The notes: generated from the sequence alone by a model not told the origin. 64,000 bases of DNA from an uncultured bacterium (GCA_948467735.1 CAOKFN010000006.1:53884-117883); one strand, 5' to 3'. Numbered from the stretch's first letter, positions 1-9,056 are shown. Translations and numbers: made by a program.

Positions 1-178
1 GATTCTGAACGGTGGAAATTCGATTCTGTACCGAACGTTCTTCGTAGCTTCCCAGAATTCCATATCGCATAATGATGCTGGGAATCGCCCCCGCCGCCAG
101 TACAATCAAAAAGATACGCGCCTGAAGGCTGCGCAGAGAAATGAGCTTTTTCAACTTTCCAAATATTTTTCCTGTCAT
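1..178 (-). CDS. Sensor histidine kinase, N-terminal fragment (runs off window)
   Basis: The first 59 codons of a gene that continues beyond the left edge. It starts at an ATG preceded by AAGGA with a 5-nt gap. A basic N-terminus is followed by a hydrophobic segment at about residues 21-36, like the first membrane helix of a sensor kinase. It lies 50 bp downstream of an OmpR-type response regulator on the same strand, the usual place for the partner kinase. No kinase domain is inside the window, so the function is inferred from position and the membrane helix. Confidence 0.6.
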   Translation of the reverse strand, partial: MTGKIFGKLKKLISLRSLQARIFLIVLAAGAIPSIIMRYGILGSYEERSVQNRISTVQN

Positions 179-228
179 TCTATTCCTTCAACCATTTCGT
201 AACATCTCTGCCCGCGTCGGCGCCACTG

Positions 229-930
229 TCACACATTTTGAAAATAATAGCCCACACCCCATTTTGTAATGACAAATTTTGGTTCGCTGGGATTTGGTTC
301 GATTTTCTCCCGAAGCCGCCTGATATGTACATCCACCGTCCGCACATCCCCCGGATAATCCGCGCCCCACACCAGCTGCAAAAGACTCTCGCGGCTGTAT
401 ACTTTATCAGGATTGAGCATTAACAGCTCCAATACTTCAAACTCTTTGGCAGTCAGGCCGATCTCTTTTCCGGAGATAAAAGCCCTCCGCCCTTCACAGT
501 CCAGACGCACATCGCCGCATTCCACAGCCTTCGCCGCCGGAGCTTCCCCCATGATACGCCTCGGCTCCGTCCGGCGCATAATTGCTTTGATACGTGCCTT
601 TACCTCCAAAATATTAAAGGGCTTGGTAATGTAATCGTCCGCGCCATATTCCAGTCCCAGAATTTTGTCCATATCATCCCCCTTTGCGGTAAGCATGATA
701 ATGGGCACCGAAGAAAACTCACGGATCTGCTGGCAGACTTCAAAGCCGGTGAGCTTTGGCAGCATCACATCCAAAAGTATAATATCATACTGATGATTAC
801 GGGCATATTCCAATGCTTCCTCTCCGTCGTAAGCGCAGTCAACTTCCATTTCATCCTGCTCCAAGCTGAAACGGATCCCTTTCACAATCAGCTTCTCATC
901 ATCCACTACCAAAGCTCTCTTCCAAGCCAT
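229..930 (-). CDS. OmpR/PhoB-family response regulator
   Basis: A 233-residue two-component response regulator. The receiver domain (about 1-120) has the acidic pair D10-D11, phospho-acceptor D54 in LLDVMLP, T81 in MLTAKG and K103 in ITKPF. A winged-helix DNA-binding domain (about 135-230) ends in WGVGYYF. The start is the ATG at 930, because GAGGG lies 8 nt upstream; an in-frame GTG five codons earlier has no comparable site. The ribosome site overlaps the stop of the upstream ComEA-like gene, so the two are probably translationally coupled. The kinase gene follows. Target genes are unknown. Confidence 0.93.
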   Translation of the reverse strand: MAWKRALVVDDEKLIVKGIRFSLEQDEMEVDCAYDGEEALEYARNHQYDIILLDVMLPKLTGFEVCQQIREFSSVPIIMLTAKGDDMDKILGLEYGADDYITKPFNILEVKARIKAIMRRTEPRRIMGEAPAAKAVECGDVRLDCEGRRAFISGKEIGLTAKEFEVLELLMLNPDKVYSRESLLQLVWGADYPGDVRTVDVHIRRLREKIEPNPSEPKFVITKWGVGYYFQNV

Positions 931-941
931 ACAAAATTCCC

Positions 942-1694
942 TCACTTAACTGTTATTTTATCCCGGATTTTCTCATACACATGCGTCTTGATGCCGGATA
1001 CCTTCATAATATCCTCACAGGATGCAAAATCGCCGTTTTTCTCTCGAAAAGAAATGATATCTCTCGCTCTGCTTTCTCCGATTCCGGGCAGGGTCGCAAG
1101 CGCCGCGGCGTCGGCGGTATTGATATTCACAAGGCCGGCCGTCTGTCCCGCATCGGGAGATTGTCCAAAGCCGCCGACATAATTTGGCTCGAGCTCCTGA
1201 TTCCAGCGATATGCTCCGGCATTTGGGCCTTTTGGCTCCTCCGCCTCCTCTATGGTGGGAAAATACAGCATCTGGCCGTCTTCTATCCAATCCGCCAGAT
1301 TCACCGCCTGCACTGCCGCATCCGGGGCAAAGCCTCCCGCTTCCAGCAGGGCGTCCTCCACCCGGCTGCCCGCCGGAAGCTCCGCCACACAGGGAGAAAT
1401 CACTGCGCCGCATACATACACGCGGATAAGCGTTTCATCCGGCATCTGTTCCGAGAGCTGCTGTTTGGAATTTTCCTGCCGCTCCGCGTTTTGCAGCAAT
1501 TCCGAATGTTCCAGTCCGACAGGACGGTTTTCATCAAACGCTTCTTTCGGCTTCTGCTCTTTGGCACCGATGATAATGGTTTCTCCCGTACCCGCATATC
1601 CGCAGCCCCATAGCAGCGCAGACAGAAATAAGCCGCCTGCAGCAGCCGATATCGTTTTCCGGATATTATCTGTAAAGCCTTTTAATTTCATCAT
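942..1694 (-). CDS. comEA: ComEA-like helix-hairpin-helix DNA-binding protein
   Basis: A 250-residue protein with the ComEA layout: an N-terminal hydrophobic segment (about 14-30), a SLBB-like domain (about 91-147) and a C-terminal double helix-hairpin-helix (about 188-250) with the LPGIGESRA motif. ComEA family members bind DNA outside the membrane during natural transformation. The segment ends in LLWGC, which could be a lipoprotein site (C31), although Trp at -2 is unusual. Its TGA stop overlaps the translation-start region of the response regulator. An ATG one codon downstream of the listed start has slightly better ribosome-site spacing. No other competence gene is nearby. Confidence 0.85.
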   Translation of the reverse strand: MMKLKGFTDNIRKTISAAAGGLFLSALLWGCGYAGTGETIIIGAKEQKPKEAFDENRPVGLEHSELLQNAERQENSKQQLSEQMPDETLIRVYVCGAVISPCVAELPAGSRVEDALLEAGGFAPDAAVQAVNLADWIEDGQMLYFPTIEEAEEPKGPNAGAYRWNQELEPNYVGGFGQSPDAGQTAGLVNINTADAAALATLPGIGESRARDIISFREKNGDFASCEDIMKVSGIKTHVYEKIRDKITVK

Positions 1695-1764
1695 AGTCCC
1701 TCTCTTTCTTCCTATTTTCCATATAAGAAATGAAAGGGATTGCCTCTCTATGCTGACTGTCTTT

Positions 1765-1793
1765 ATTGTATCGGAATCGTGGGATTTTTACAA
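1765..1793 (-). promoter_or_regulatory. Promoter of the comEA/two-component operon
   Basis: Reading the minus strand: -35 TTGTAA, 17-bp spacer, -10 TACAAT, about 70 bp upstream of the ComEA-like start. Predicted by eye. Confidence 0.55.
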
Positions 1794-1849
1794 GGGGCTT
1801 TTTGCATAAATAATGTGTTAGTTTCCGCTTAATATTTTCCGTACCGGCG

Positions 1850-1886
1850 GAAAATATAAGAGTTCCGGAAAAATCTCCGAAACTCT
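1850..1886 (-). terminator. Rho-independent terminator after the DMT transporter gene
   Basis: On the minus strand an 11-bp stem with one G-U type pair (AGAGTTTCGGA / TCCGGAACTCT, loop GATTTT) is followed by TATATTTT. It lies 33 bp past the stop of the DMT transporter gene and just before the comEA promoter. Confidence 0.6.
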
Positions 1887-1918
1887 CCACTCTGTTTAAG
1901 ATAACTCCAACCCTATTC

Positions 1919-2353
1919 TTACCGTTCCCATTTAAAGATAATAATTCCTGCAATCGCAACAGCCATTCCCAGCGCCTTCCTCCACTCCCAAGGCTGTTTC
2001 TCCACGCCGAACCATCCCAGAAGCTCAATCAGATAGGCCACCGCAAGCTGCGCCGTCACAATCAGCATCACGGCTTTGGCAGGCCCCAGCATATCCATGC
2101 TCTTAATCACCGTATAAGTAATAAAGGCTCCAATGGCTCCGCCCAGAAGCATGTATTTCGGCTGGACTTGAAAAACCTTCATGAGACTGCTTCTGTCCAC
2201 GCAGAGCCATGCGCCAAGGCAGACAAAAAGCGCCGTCAGCTGGACAAAGGCGCTTGCCGCCCAAGTGCTGGACGCCTTCGTCACCTGTGTATTAAACACG
2301 CCCTGTATGCTCATCAGCGCTCCCGAAATCAATGCGATAAAAAGTCCGATCAT
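1919..2353 (-). CDS. DMT-superfamily transporter, YdcZ/DUF606-like
   Basis: A 144-residue, very hydrophobic protein with about five membrane helices. The start MIGLFIALISGALMSIQGV and a central glycine-rich stretch fit the short YdcZ (DUF606) branch of the drug/metabolite transporter superfamily, whose members are half-size and are thought to act as dimers. GGTGG precedes the ATG by 6 nt. It stands alone between the solute-binding protein gene and the comEA operon. The substrate is unknown. Confidence 0.8.
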   Translation of the reverse strand: MIGLFIALISGALMSIQGVFNTQVTKASSTWAASAFVQLTALFVCLGAWLCVDRSSLMKVFQVQPKYMLLGGAIGAFITYTVIKSMDMLGPAKAVMLIVTAQLAVAYLIELLGWFGVEKQPWEWRKALGMAVAIAGIIIFKWER

Positions 2354-2394
2354 AAGAATCCACCTTTCTATTTATATACCCTCTGCCGCCAAGT

Positions 2395-2426
2395 TGAAAG
2401 CGCTCTCTCTGCTTCATGCGCTTTCA
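2395..2426. other. Hairpin between the solute-binding protein and DMT genes
   Basis: A 9-bp perfect inverted repeat (TGAAAGCGC / GCGCTTTCA) with a 14-nt loop lies between the stop of the solute-binding protein gene and the DMT gene. There is no T-tract on either strand, so a terminator role is uncertain. Confidence 0.35.
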
Positions 2427-2524
2427 CACAAAATCCCTGCAGCGTATAACTGAAGTGTATCCTATCATCGGAAATTTTATACGTTTCCTCTATACAATGT
2501 GAATCATCAAATCCTCATCGAAAA

Positions 2525-3916
2525 TTACCGCACCTGTATCATCATATCGTCCTCCAGTTCTCTCACCAATTCCGCCACATCCGCTCCATTCCAAATTTTT
2601 GAAAACAGGCTTTCCAGCTGCATCCAGAAATTTGCCGTCTCCATCATTTTCGGCAGGGGGCGGCTGTCCGCGTATTCCGATTTAAAAACCTGCAGCGCCT
2701 CGTTATCCTTGTCCGCATTCAGATTCGCGGATACTCTCCCCGTCCTGCCGTATAGCTCCTCCGCGCATTCCTCCGCCAGATATGCCGCAAAACTGTTGGC
2801 CAGCGCCTTGTGGCGGGAATATCCGTTAATCGCGATGACATTCGTCACCGACATGGAGCGGGCTGACAGAGTCTCGCTCACCTTGGGCATCCGGGCAATA
2901 CCGTATTCAAACTCAAAAAGTCCCTCTGCCTTCGCATCCTCCAGTCTTTTTACCACATCCGTAGTGGCAATCGTGAACACGGTCTTCCCCTCACAGAAAT
3001 CCATCATCACAGATTCATAATCCACGTTATCCGACTCAATATAGAAAAACTGATTCAGCTCTTTGTAGACTTCAAGACATTGAATGGTTTCAGGATTGTT
3101 AATGTCAATCTCCGCCGGGTCATCACCGGCTTCTCCGCCCACAGTCATATAATTTCCCACAAACCAGTAATTATAGAAAATGTCCGATACATCCCACTTA
3201 AGGATGCCTTCCACCCCCGCGGAAACGTCAAAAGTATACGCGATATTTAAAATATCTTCTATTTTTGAAGGAATTGCATTGCCAAAGTACTCTTCTGTCT
3301 TCGCCGCAAGCAGGGCTTCGTCCACAGGGATTCCTTCCTGACTAACCTCCGCCCCCTCTTCGCCGCCTTGAAGCTCCCTCCACGCCATCTGTTCCGCCCA
3401 TTGGCGCAGATAGGTCTTATTGTATACAAGAGCGCTTGTTTCAAAAAACAGAGGATATCCTATGAGCTTGTCCTTGTAGGCCGCCGCTGACAACGCCGCT
3501 TTCGGGAAATACTTCTCATTGCAGACCCCCGCCGCATCCTGAATTCGAGCCGCCAGCCCCGCAAGATACGCCTTTTCCAAAAAGTCATGGCTCACGATAT
3601 AAGCGTCCGGCATCTGCTGAGAATGCCCGGAATCCAAGGACGCCCGGCTGACAGCCTCCAAATATTCATTTTCGGATACCAGCTTAGGGAACACGCGGAC
3701 GCCTTCCCTCTCCCCGAAGGCAACCGCCGCGCTGTTAAGAAAATTCGTCAGGCTTTCATCGGAATACCAGAAATGAATGGTTTCCTTCTGTCCGAAAAAA
3801 GTGATGGGCGCTTCCGTTTCCTCCGTTTCGCCCATACCCCAAATACTTCCGCAGAAAACAGAAGCAGCCATCACCACCACGGCTGCCGCTGCACTCAATC
3901 TTTTTTTAAACCGCAT
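2525..3916 (-). CDS. Extracellular solute-binding protein, sugar-type (orphan)
   Basis: About 463 residues. A signal peptide (MRFKKRL, then an Ala/Val-rich core) leads into a family 1 periplasmic-binding-protein fold, with the early motif IHFWYSDESLTNFLN and a late WMQLESLFSKIWNG typical of sugar ABC binding proteins. The start at 3916 was chosen because GGGAG lies a few bases upstream and a longer reading frame would start inside argD. The gene overlaps the 3' end of argD by 11 bp, so it is probably the last gene of the arginine operon. No ABC permease or ATPase accompanies it, so the ligand is unknown. Confidence 0.82.
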   Translation of the reverse strand: MRFKKRLSAAAAVVVMAASVFCGSIWGMGETEETEAPITFFGQKETIHFWYSDESLTNFLNSAAVAFGEREGVRVFPKLVSENEYLEAVSRASLDSGHSQQMPDAYIVSHDFLEKAYLAGLAARIQDAAGVCNEKYFPKAALSAAAYKDKLIGYPLFFETSALVYNKTYLRQWAEQMAWRELQGGEEGAEVSQEGIPVDEALLAAKTEEYFGNAIPSKIEDILNIAYTFDVSAGVEGILKWDVSDIFYNYWFVGNYMTVGGEAGDDPAEIDINNPETIQCLEVYKELNQFFYIESDNVDYESVMMDFCEGKTVFTIATTDVVKRLEDAKAEGLFEFEYGIARMPKVSETLSARSMSVTNVIAINGYSRHKALANSFAAYLAEECAEELYGRTGRVSANLNADKDNEALQVFKSEYADSRPLPKMMETANFWMQLESLFSKIWNGADVAELVRELEDDMMIQVR

Positions 3917-5108
3917 ATAAACTCCCAATGGAATTATCCAAAATCGCAATCATCTCATCTACATTTTCCTTTGAAATAATAAGGGGAGGCACAAATCGAA
4001 TAATATTCGTCCCCGCATTAATCAAAACCAGCCCCCGCTCCAAAGCGCAGTGAATGATATCGCCCACAGGACGGTCAAACACCAGCCCCTGCATAAGCCC
4101 CACGCCCCGGCGCTCTATAATGCAGTCATATTTGTCCTTAAGCTCCGAAAGCCGCCCTTCCAGATAGGGAGCCGTTTCCCTTACCTTTTCTATTATATGG
4201 TTCTTTTCAAATAAATCAAGTACTTTTTCGACTGCCGCACAGCAAAGAGGATTCCCCCCGTATGTGGTGCCATGATCCCCGGCCGCAAGGGATTTCTCCC
4301 CCACCTTTTCCGTCATCAAAAACGCCCCCACGGGAACGCCGCAGCCAAGGGCCTTCGCCGTAGTCATAATGTCGGGCTTTACGCCATAGCGCTGCCACGC
4401 GAACATATAGCCTGTCCGTCCCATGCCGCACTGAATTTCGTCTAAGATAAGCAGAATGTCCCTCTCGTCACAGAGCGCTCTCACTTCTTTCAGGAAACCC
4501 TCCTCGGCAGGCATCATGCCGCCCTCTCCCTGAACTGTCTCCATGATGACGGCACAGGTTTTATCTGTAATCTGTCTCTTCACACTCTCAATATCGTTCA
4601 AATCTGCAAAACGGATATTCCCGATCAAAGGCTCAAACGGCTCCCTGTATTTGGGATTTCCCGTCACCGACAAAGCTCCCATGGTTCTGCCATGAAACGA
4701 ATGGTTCATGGCTATGATTTCATGATCCGTCCCCCCGTCCTTTAGATAAGCATATTTGCGGGCCGCCTTGATGGCTCCCTCAACGGCCTCGGCGCCGGAA
4801 TTGGTAAAAAACACTCTGTCCATGCCGGAAACCGCTTTTATTTTCTTAGCGGCATTCACGGCGGGCACATTATAGTAATAATTGGAGGTATGAATGAGCT
4901 TGTCAATCTGTGCCTTCAAGGCGTCATTATATTCCTCATTATGATACCCAAGGGCAAACACGGCGATTCCTGCCACAAAATCAAGATATCTTTTCCCCTC
5001 TATGTCATAGAGGCAGACGCCCTCGCCCTTATCGAAAACAATCTGATATCGATTATAGGTATGAAGCAGCGCTTTCTCCGCTTCTTCAATGTATTCCTTC
5101 ATATTCAT
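3906..5108 (-). CDS. argD: Acetylornithine aminotransferase
   Basis: A 400-residue class III PLP-dependent aminotransferase that turns N-acetylglutamate semialdehyde into N-acetylornithine. PLP-site residues are visible: NSGAEAVEGAIKAAR, D223 in ILDEIQCGMGRTG and Schiff-base K252 in TTAKALGCGVPVGAF. The length and the motif order match ArgD. AGGAG stands 7 nt before the ATG. It lies between argB and the solute-binding protein gene, in an argC-J-B-D order that settles the assignment against other ornithine aminotransferases. Confidence 0.96.
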   Translation of the reverse strand: MNMKEYIEEAEKALLHTYNRYQIVFDKGEGVCLYDIEGKRYLDFVAGIAVFALGYHNEEYNDALKAQIDKLIHTSNYYYNVPAVNAAKKIKAVSGMDRVFFTNSGAEAVEGAIKAARKYAYLKDGGTDHEIIAMNHSFHGRTMGALSVTGNPKYREPFEPLIGNIRFADLNDIESVKRQITDKTCAVIMETVQGEGGMMPAEEGFLKEVRALCDERDILLILDEIQCGMGRTGYMFAWQRYGVKPDIMTTAKALGCGVPVGAFLMTEKVGEKSLAAGDHGTTYGGNPLCCAAVEKVLDLFEKNHIIEKVRETAPYLEGRLSELKDKYDCIIERRGVGLMQGLVFDRPVGDIIHCALERGLVLINAGTNIIRFVPPLIISKENVDEMIAILDNSIGSLYAV

Positions 5109-5177
5109 GATAATACTCCTTATCTTATACCGCCCTCCGGCCGCAGGTGCGATTCTCCGCCCCGCTCCATCAACGTC

Positions 5178-5253
5178 TAATCATGCTGATACAGCCCCCG
5201 CTCCTCGTCGTCCATTAATCCTGCTGATACAGCCCCCACTCCTCGTCATCCAT
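5178..5253 (-). repeat. Two tandem 38-bp copies of the argB 3' end
   Basis: Copies at 5178-5215 and 5216-5253 match at 35 of 38 positions. The second is the real end of argB (codons MDDEEWGLYQQD plus stop). The first, just past the stop, encodes MDDEERGLYQHD plus stop and begins with an ATG that overlaps the argB stop as TAATG. It looks like a local duplication that has begun to diverge. Confidence 0.85.
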
Positions 5254-6114
5254 GATTGCCGTGCCGATTCCCTGTCTGGTGAATATCTCCAGAAGCAGGC
5301 AGTGAGGGATTCTGCCGTCCAAGATATGGACGCGCTTTACGCCGTTGCGGACGGCCGAAATACAGCTGTTGAGCTTTGGCAGCATGCCGCCGCCGATAAA
5401 TCCGTCCGAGACAAGCTCCTCCGCCTGCGCTGCGGAAAGTCTGGAAATAAAACTGGACTTGTCATTGATATCCTTGTAAAGTCCCTCGATATCCGTCAAA
5501 AACGCCAGTTTCTCCGCATCCACCGCCTTGGCGATGGCGCAGGCCGCATCGTCGGCATTGATATTATAGGTCTGGAATTTTTCATCCAGTCCAATGGGCG
5601 CCACAATGGGAAGAAAATCCTTCTCCAATAAATCATAGAGGACCTTGGGGTTGACCTCCGTAATCTCGCCCACAAATCCGATATCCTGTCCGTCGGCATA
5701 CTTTTTCTCCACCTGCAGAAGACCTCCGTCCTTGCCGCTGATCCCCACTGCTTTTACCCCCAGCTCCTGTACCATGGTAACTAGGTTTTTATTTACCTTG
5801 TTCAGCACCATTTCTGCGATTTCCATGGTTTCATCGTCAGTGACCCGCAGGCCTCCCACAAACTTGGCTTCTTTTCCGACCTTACCCACCCATCGGCTGA
5901 TTTCCCTGCCGCCTCCGTGGACGATAATGGGCTTAAAGCCAACCAGTTTTAAAAGCGTCACATCTTTGATGACATTTTTTTGAAGCTCCTCATTGCTCAT
6001 GGCGCTGCCGCCGTATTTGACCACAATAATCTTGCGGTTAAAACGCTGAATATAGGGAAGCGCTTCTATTAAAACTTCCGCCTTCTGCAGAACCTTTTCC
6101 ATATCCTTCTCCAT
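5215..6114 (-). CDS. argB: Acetylglutamate kinase
   Basis: A 299-residue amino-acid kinase that phosphorylates N-acetylglutamate, the second step of arginine synthesis. Visible motifs are the phosphate-binding VVKYGGSAM (K33), the substrate loop IIVHGGGREIS, and the C-terminal YNINADDAACAIA and IGGGMLPKL. The length is typical. It follows argJ and precedes argD. An N-terminal helix of about 25 residues before the kinase core is as in arginine-inhibited hexameric enzymes, so feedback inhibition is plausible (inference). The last 12 codons are duplicated downstream of the stop. Confidence 0.97.
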   Translation of the reverse strand: MEKDMEKVLQKAEVLIEALPYIQRFNRKIIVVKYGGSAMSNEELQKNVIKDVTLLKLVGFKPIIVHGGGREISRWVGKVGKEAKFVGGLRVTDDETMEIAEMVLNKVNKNLVTMVQELGVKAVGISGKDGGLLQVEKKYADGQDIGFVGEITEVNPKVLYDLLEKDFLPIVAPIGLDEKFQTYNINADDAACAIAKAVDAEKLAFLTDIEGLYKDINDKSSFISRLSAAQAEELVSDGFIGGGMLPKLNSCISAVRNGVKRVHILDGRIPHCLLLEIFTRQGIGTAIMDDEEWGLYQQD

Positions 6115-6145
6115 AACCGTTCTTCTTTCATCCTTTCATAACGTT

Positions 6146-7372
6146 CTAACTTCTATAATCCGCATTAATCTTCACATAATCATAGCTCAAATCACAGCCC
6201 CATGCAATGGCCTGCGCATCTCCCCTATGCATGTCCGCCAGAATGGTTACTTCCGGATCAGAGAGAATCTTCGTGGCTTCCTCCTCGCTGAAATCTCTTG
6301 CCGTGCCTTCGCCGAAAATATGAATTCTGCCGCTTTCGCTCTGGAAATAGAGGTCAACCTTCTCCGGATCAAATTTTGCCCCGGAATATCCCAGCGCACA
6401 TAAAATCCTGCCAAAATTAGCGTCGTGTCCGAATACCGCGGCTTTGGTCAGAGAGGAACAGATCACGGACTTGGCCAGAAGCCTTGCCTCTTCCTTATTG
6501 GCGGCGCCCACAACCCTCGCCTCAATCAAAGCGGTAGCGCCCTCTCCGTCCCCCGCCATTTTCCTTGCCAGATACGTGGTGACGACATGCAGGGCTTCGC
6601 GGAATACATCGTAATCCTCTCCCTCGGAAACAATCTCCTCATTGCCCGCAAGTCCGTTGGCCATAATCAGAAGAGTATCATTGGTGCTGGTATCGCCATC
6701 CACCGAGATCATATTAAAAGAATCCACCACGTCCTCCCTCAAAGCCTTTCCCAGCATCTCTTTGGAAATGCATGCGTCGGTGGTAAGAAATCCAAGCATG
6801 GTACACATATTGGGATGTATCATTCCCGACCCCTTGCACATGCCGCCCAAGGTAACGATCCTGCCCCCCAGAGTCATTTCCACCGCAATCTGCTTAGGCA
6901 CCGTATCCGTGGTCATAATGGCCTTGGCCGCATCCAAGCCCGCTTCCAGACCGTCCGCTTTCGCTGCCGCCAGCTTTTTGATGCCTTCCTTCATTTTATC
7001 CAAGGGAAGCTGCATGCCGATAACGCCCGTGGATGCCGTCAGCACTGCCTCCGCCGGAATGCCAAGCAGTTCCCCGGCCCATCTGCTCTCCGCCTCGCAG
7101 CAGTCCATGCCCTGTTTTCCCGTACAGGCATTGGCAATGCCGGAATTGACCACCACCGCCTGCACATAGGGGGATTCCTCCACAATTTTCTTATCCCAAA
7201 GCACCGGAGCCGCTTTTACCACATTGGACGTAAAAGTGCCCGCGGCCCTGCATGGCGCCTCGCTGTACACCAGCGCCATATCCCTGCGGTTCTTGTATTT
7301 GATTCCTGCTTCCACTCCTGCCGCCCAAAAACCCTTTGCCGCAGTCACGCCGCCTTCTATCTGCTTTACCAT
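6146..7372 (-). CDS. argJ: Bifunctional ornithine acetyltransferase / N-acetylglutamate synthase
   Basis: A 408-residue enzyme that moves the acetyl group from acetylornithine to glutamate (the recycling route) and may also use acetyl-CoA. The self-cleavage region reads KGSGMIHPNMCTML; the nucleophile T191 is present, but the residue before it is Cys where Ala is commonest. The start at 7372 is set by AGGAG 7 nt upstream; an earlier in-frame ATG lacks a site. It sits between the GNAT gene and argB in the arginine operon. Its presence suggests no separate ArgA or ArgE is needed. Confidence 0.96.
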   Translation of the reverse strand: MVKQIEGGVTAAKGFWAAGVEAGIKYKNRRDMALVYSEAPCRAAGTFTSNVVKAAPVLWDKKIVEESPYVQAVVVNSGIANACTGKQGMDCCEAESRWAGELLGIPAEAVLTASTGVIGMQLPLDKMKEGIKKLAAAKADGLEAGLDAAKAIMTTDTVPKQIAVEMTLGGRIVTLGGMCKGSGMIHPNMCTMLGFLTTDACISKEMLGKALREDVVDSFNMISVDGDTSTNDTLLIMANGLAGNEEIVSEGEDYDVFREALHVVTTYLARKMAGDGEGATALIEARVVGAANKEEARLLAKSVICSSLTKAAVFGHDANFGRILCALGYSGAKFDPEKVDLYFQSESGRIHIFGEGTARDFSEEEATKILSDPEVTILADMHRGDAQAIAWGCDLSYDYVKINADYRS

Positions 7373-7407
7373 ATCTTTTCTCCTATTCCTCACAATTCTA
7401 TACTTAA

Positions 7408-7869
7408 CTATTGATTGAATTCCGTAATATTGGCCTCGTTCAGCGTAAAATCATAATAATTCAAATCCTTCCGTTTTGTCCAGCCCACTTGATTCCAAAA
7501 CGCATTTCCCACATCGTTTTTCGTAAAGGCAATCAAACTGACCTTGTTGATTCCCTCCTCTTTCAAGGCGTTCATACAGTACACCACCATGGCCTTGCCG
7601 ATGCCGTTCCTGCGGAAATCCTCTCTGACGCACACATGATACAGACAGCCCCTCCTGCCGTCATGGCCGCAGAGAATGCCTCCCACAATGGCGCCGTCCT
7701 CTGCCACGGCCACCACGCTGGACTCGGGATTTCTTCTAAGGAAGCGCTCCACCCCCTCCTTGGAATCGTCTATGCTTCGGATGCCAAAGCCCCGAATGGT
7801 CATCCACAGGGCGTAAAGTCCCTCATAATCTTCAATTTTCATCGTCCTGATCGTATATGCTTTTTTCAT
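7408..7869 (-). CDS. GNAT-family N-acetyltransferase in the arginine operon
   Basis: A 153-residue GNAT-fold acetyltransferase. The acetyl-CoA loop appears as REDFRRNGIGKAMV at about 90-103, preceded by strand YHVCV. The opening (IRTMKIEDYEGLYALW) and RSIDDSKEGVERFLRRNP resemble the YpeA branch. It lies between argC and argJ, all on one strand. That position could mean an accessory acetyl-CoA:glutamate acetyltransferase priming the ArgJ cycle, but the substrate cannot be read from the sequence. Confidence 0.85.
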   Translation of the reverse strand: MKKAYTIRTMKIEDYEGLYALWMTIRGFGIRSIDDSKEGVERFLRRNPESSVVAVAEDGAIVGGILCGHDGRRGCLYHVCVREDFRRNGIGKAMVVYCMNALKEEGINKVSLIAFTKNDVGNAFWNQVGWTKRKDLNYYDFTLNEANITEFNQ

Positions 7870-7997
7870 CTCCGCTCCTGTCCGTACCCTATCCGCCGCA
7901 TTTTATATTGCTTTTCCATGATTTCTTTTCCATGGAAGCTTAACCAGTATACACCATTTCCCCCAAAAGGGCAACGATAATATCCCGTTACGAGCCA

Positions 7998-9056
7998 TTA
8001 CGGGAAACAAGGCACCAATTCCAGCCCCTCGCTCTCTTTCAGGCCAAACAGCAGGTTCATATTCTGCACCGCCTGTCCCGCGGCTCCTTTTACCAGATTA
8101 TCCAGCGCCCCCATCATTATAATGCGGCCGGTCCGCTCATCCACAACAAATCCCACATCCACATAATTGCTGCCCTCCACCCATTTTGTCTCGGGGCAGC
8201 AGCCCTTTTCCAGAACGCGGACAAATTTTTCTTTCTCATAATACCTGTCGTAAACCGCCTTAATCTCTTCCCATGAAGGAAGCGTGCCGTCGGCTTTTCT
8301 TTTCAGAGAAGCGTATTCCGTCACCAGAATCCCCCTGTTCATTGGTACCAGATGAGGAGTAAAATTGATGGTCACGCTGCAGTTTCCCGCATAGCCCAGC
8401 TGTTCCTCGATTTCCGGCGTATGACGATGATTGGCCACGCCGTAAGCCTTCATGTTTTCATTGACCTCGCAGAATAGATTGGGCACCTTTGCCCCCCGTC
8501 CAGCGCCGGAGGTTCCGGATTTCGCGTCCACAATCAGGGTATCCACATCAATCAGTCCCTCTTTGACCAAAGGATACGCCGTCAAAATCGAACAGGTGGT
8601 ATAACAGCCCGGATTCGCTACCAGCCGGGTACTGCCGGTAATTTGGTTCCGGTTGATTTCACACAGCCCGTATACCGCCTCCGGAATAAACTGGGGGGAT
8701 TTATGCTCAATACCATACCACCGTTCATACACGGCGGCATCTTTTATGCGGTAATCTGCGGACAAATCCACTATTTTCACCTTCCGCAATATCTCCTCGG
8801 TCAGAATTCCCGCCAGAAAGCCTTGGGGCGTGGCGGTAAAAATCACATCCACCTGGTCTGCAAGCTCCGCAAGATTATCATCTCTGCACACATCTTCCAC
8901 AATCTGAAAGAAATTCCGGTAAACCTCATAATATTTCTTGTCTATATAGCTGCGGGAACCGTACCAGACGATTTCCACCTCCCTGTGGTTTGCGAGAAGC
9001 CTTACCAGCTCTCCTCCCGCATAACCCGTCGCTCCGATAATGCCTGCCTTTATCAT
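7998..9056 (-). CDS. argC: N-acetyl-gamma-glutamyl-phosphate reductase
   Basis: A 352-residue NADPH-dependent reductase that makes N-acetylglutamate semialdehyde. The dinucleotide-binding loop is GATGYAGGELVRLL at 8-21 and the catalytic cysteine is C151 in ANPGCYTTC. A HRHTPEIE segment matches the family's substrate region. It is the first gene of the arginine operon and is preceded by a promoter, ArgR-like sites and a leader of about 150 nt able to fold in two ways. Confidence 0.97.
   Translation of the reverse strand: MIKAGIIGATGYAGGELVRLLANHREVEIVWYGSRSYIDKKYYEVYRNFFQIVEDVCRDDNLAELADQVDVIFTATPQGFLAGILTEEILRKVKIVDLSADYRIKDAAVYERWYGIEHKSPQFIPEAVYGLCEINRNQITGSTRLVANPGCYTTCSILTAYPLVKEGLIDVDTLIVDAKSGTSGAGRGAKVPNLFCEVNENMKAYGVANHRHTPEIEEQLGYAGNCSVTINFTPHLVPMNRGILVTEYASLKRKADGTLPSWEEIKAVYDRYYEKEKFVRVLEKGCCPETKWVEGSNYVDVGFVVDERTGRIIMMGALDNLVKGAAGQAVQNMNLLFGLKESEGLELVPCFP

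Noticed and set aside
981..1613. A 210-codon plus-strand frame opposite the ComEA-like gene
   Set aside because: Shadow of the real gene, Arg-rich and featureless.
6425..7414. A 329-codon plus-strand reading frame opposite argJ
   Set aside because: It is the mirror of a well-conserved argJ; its product is His/Arg-rich with no domain and no ribosome site.
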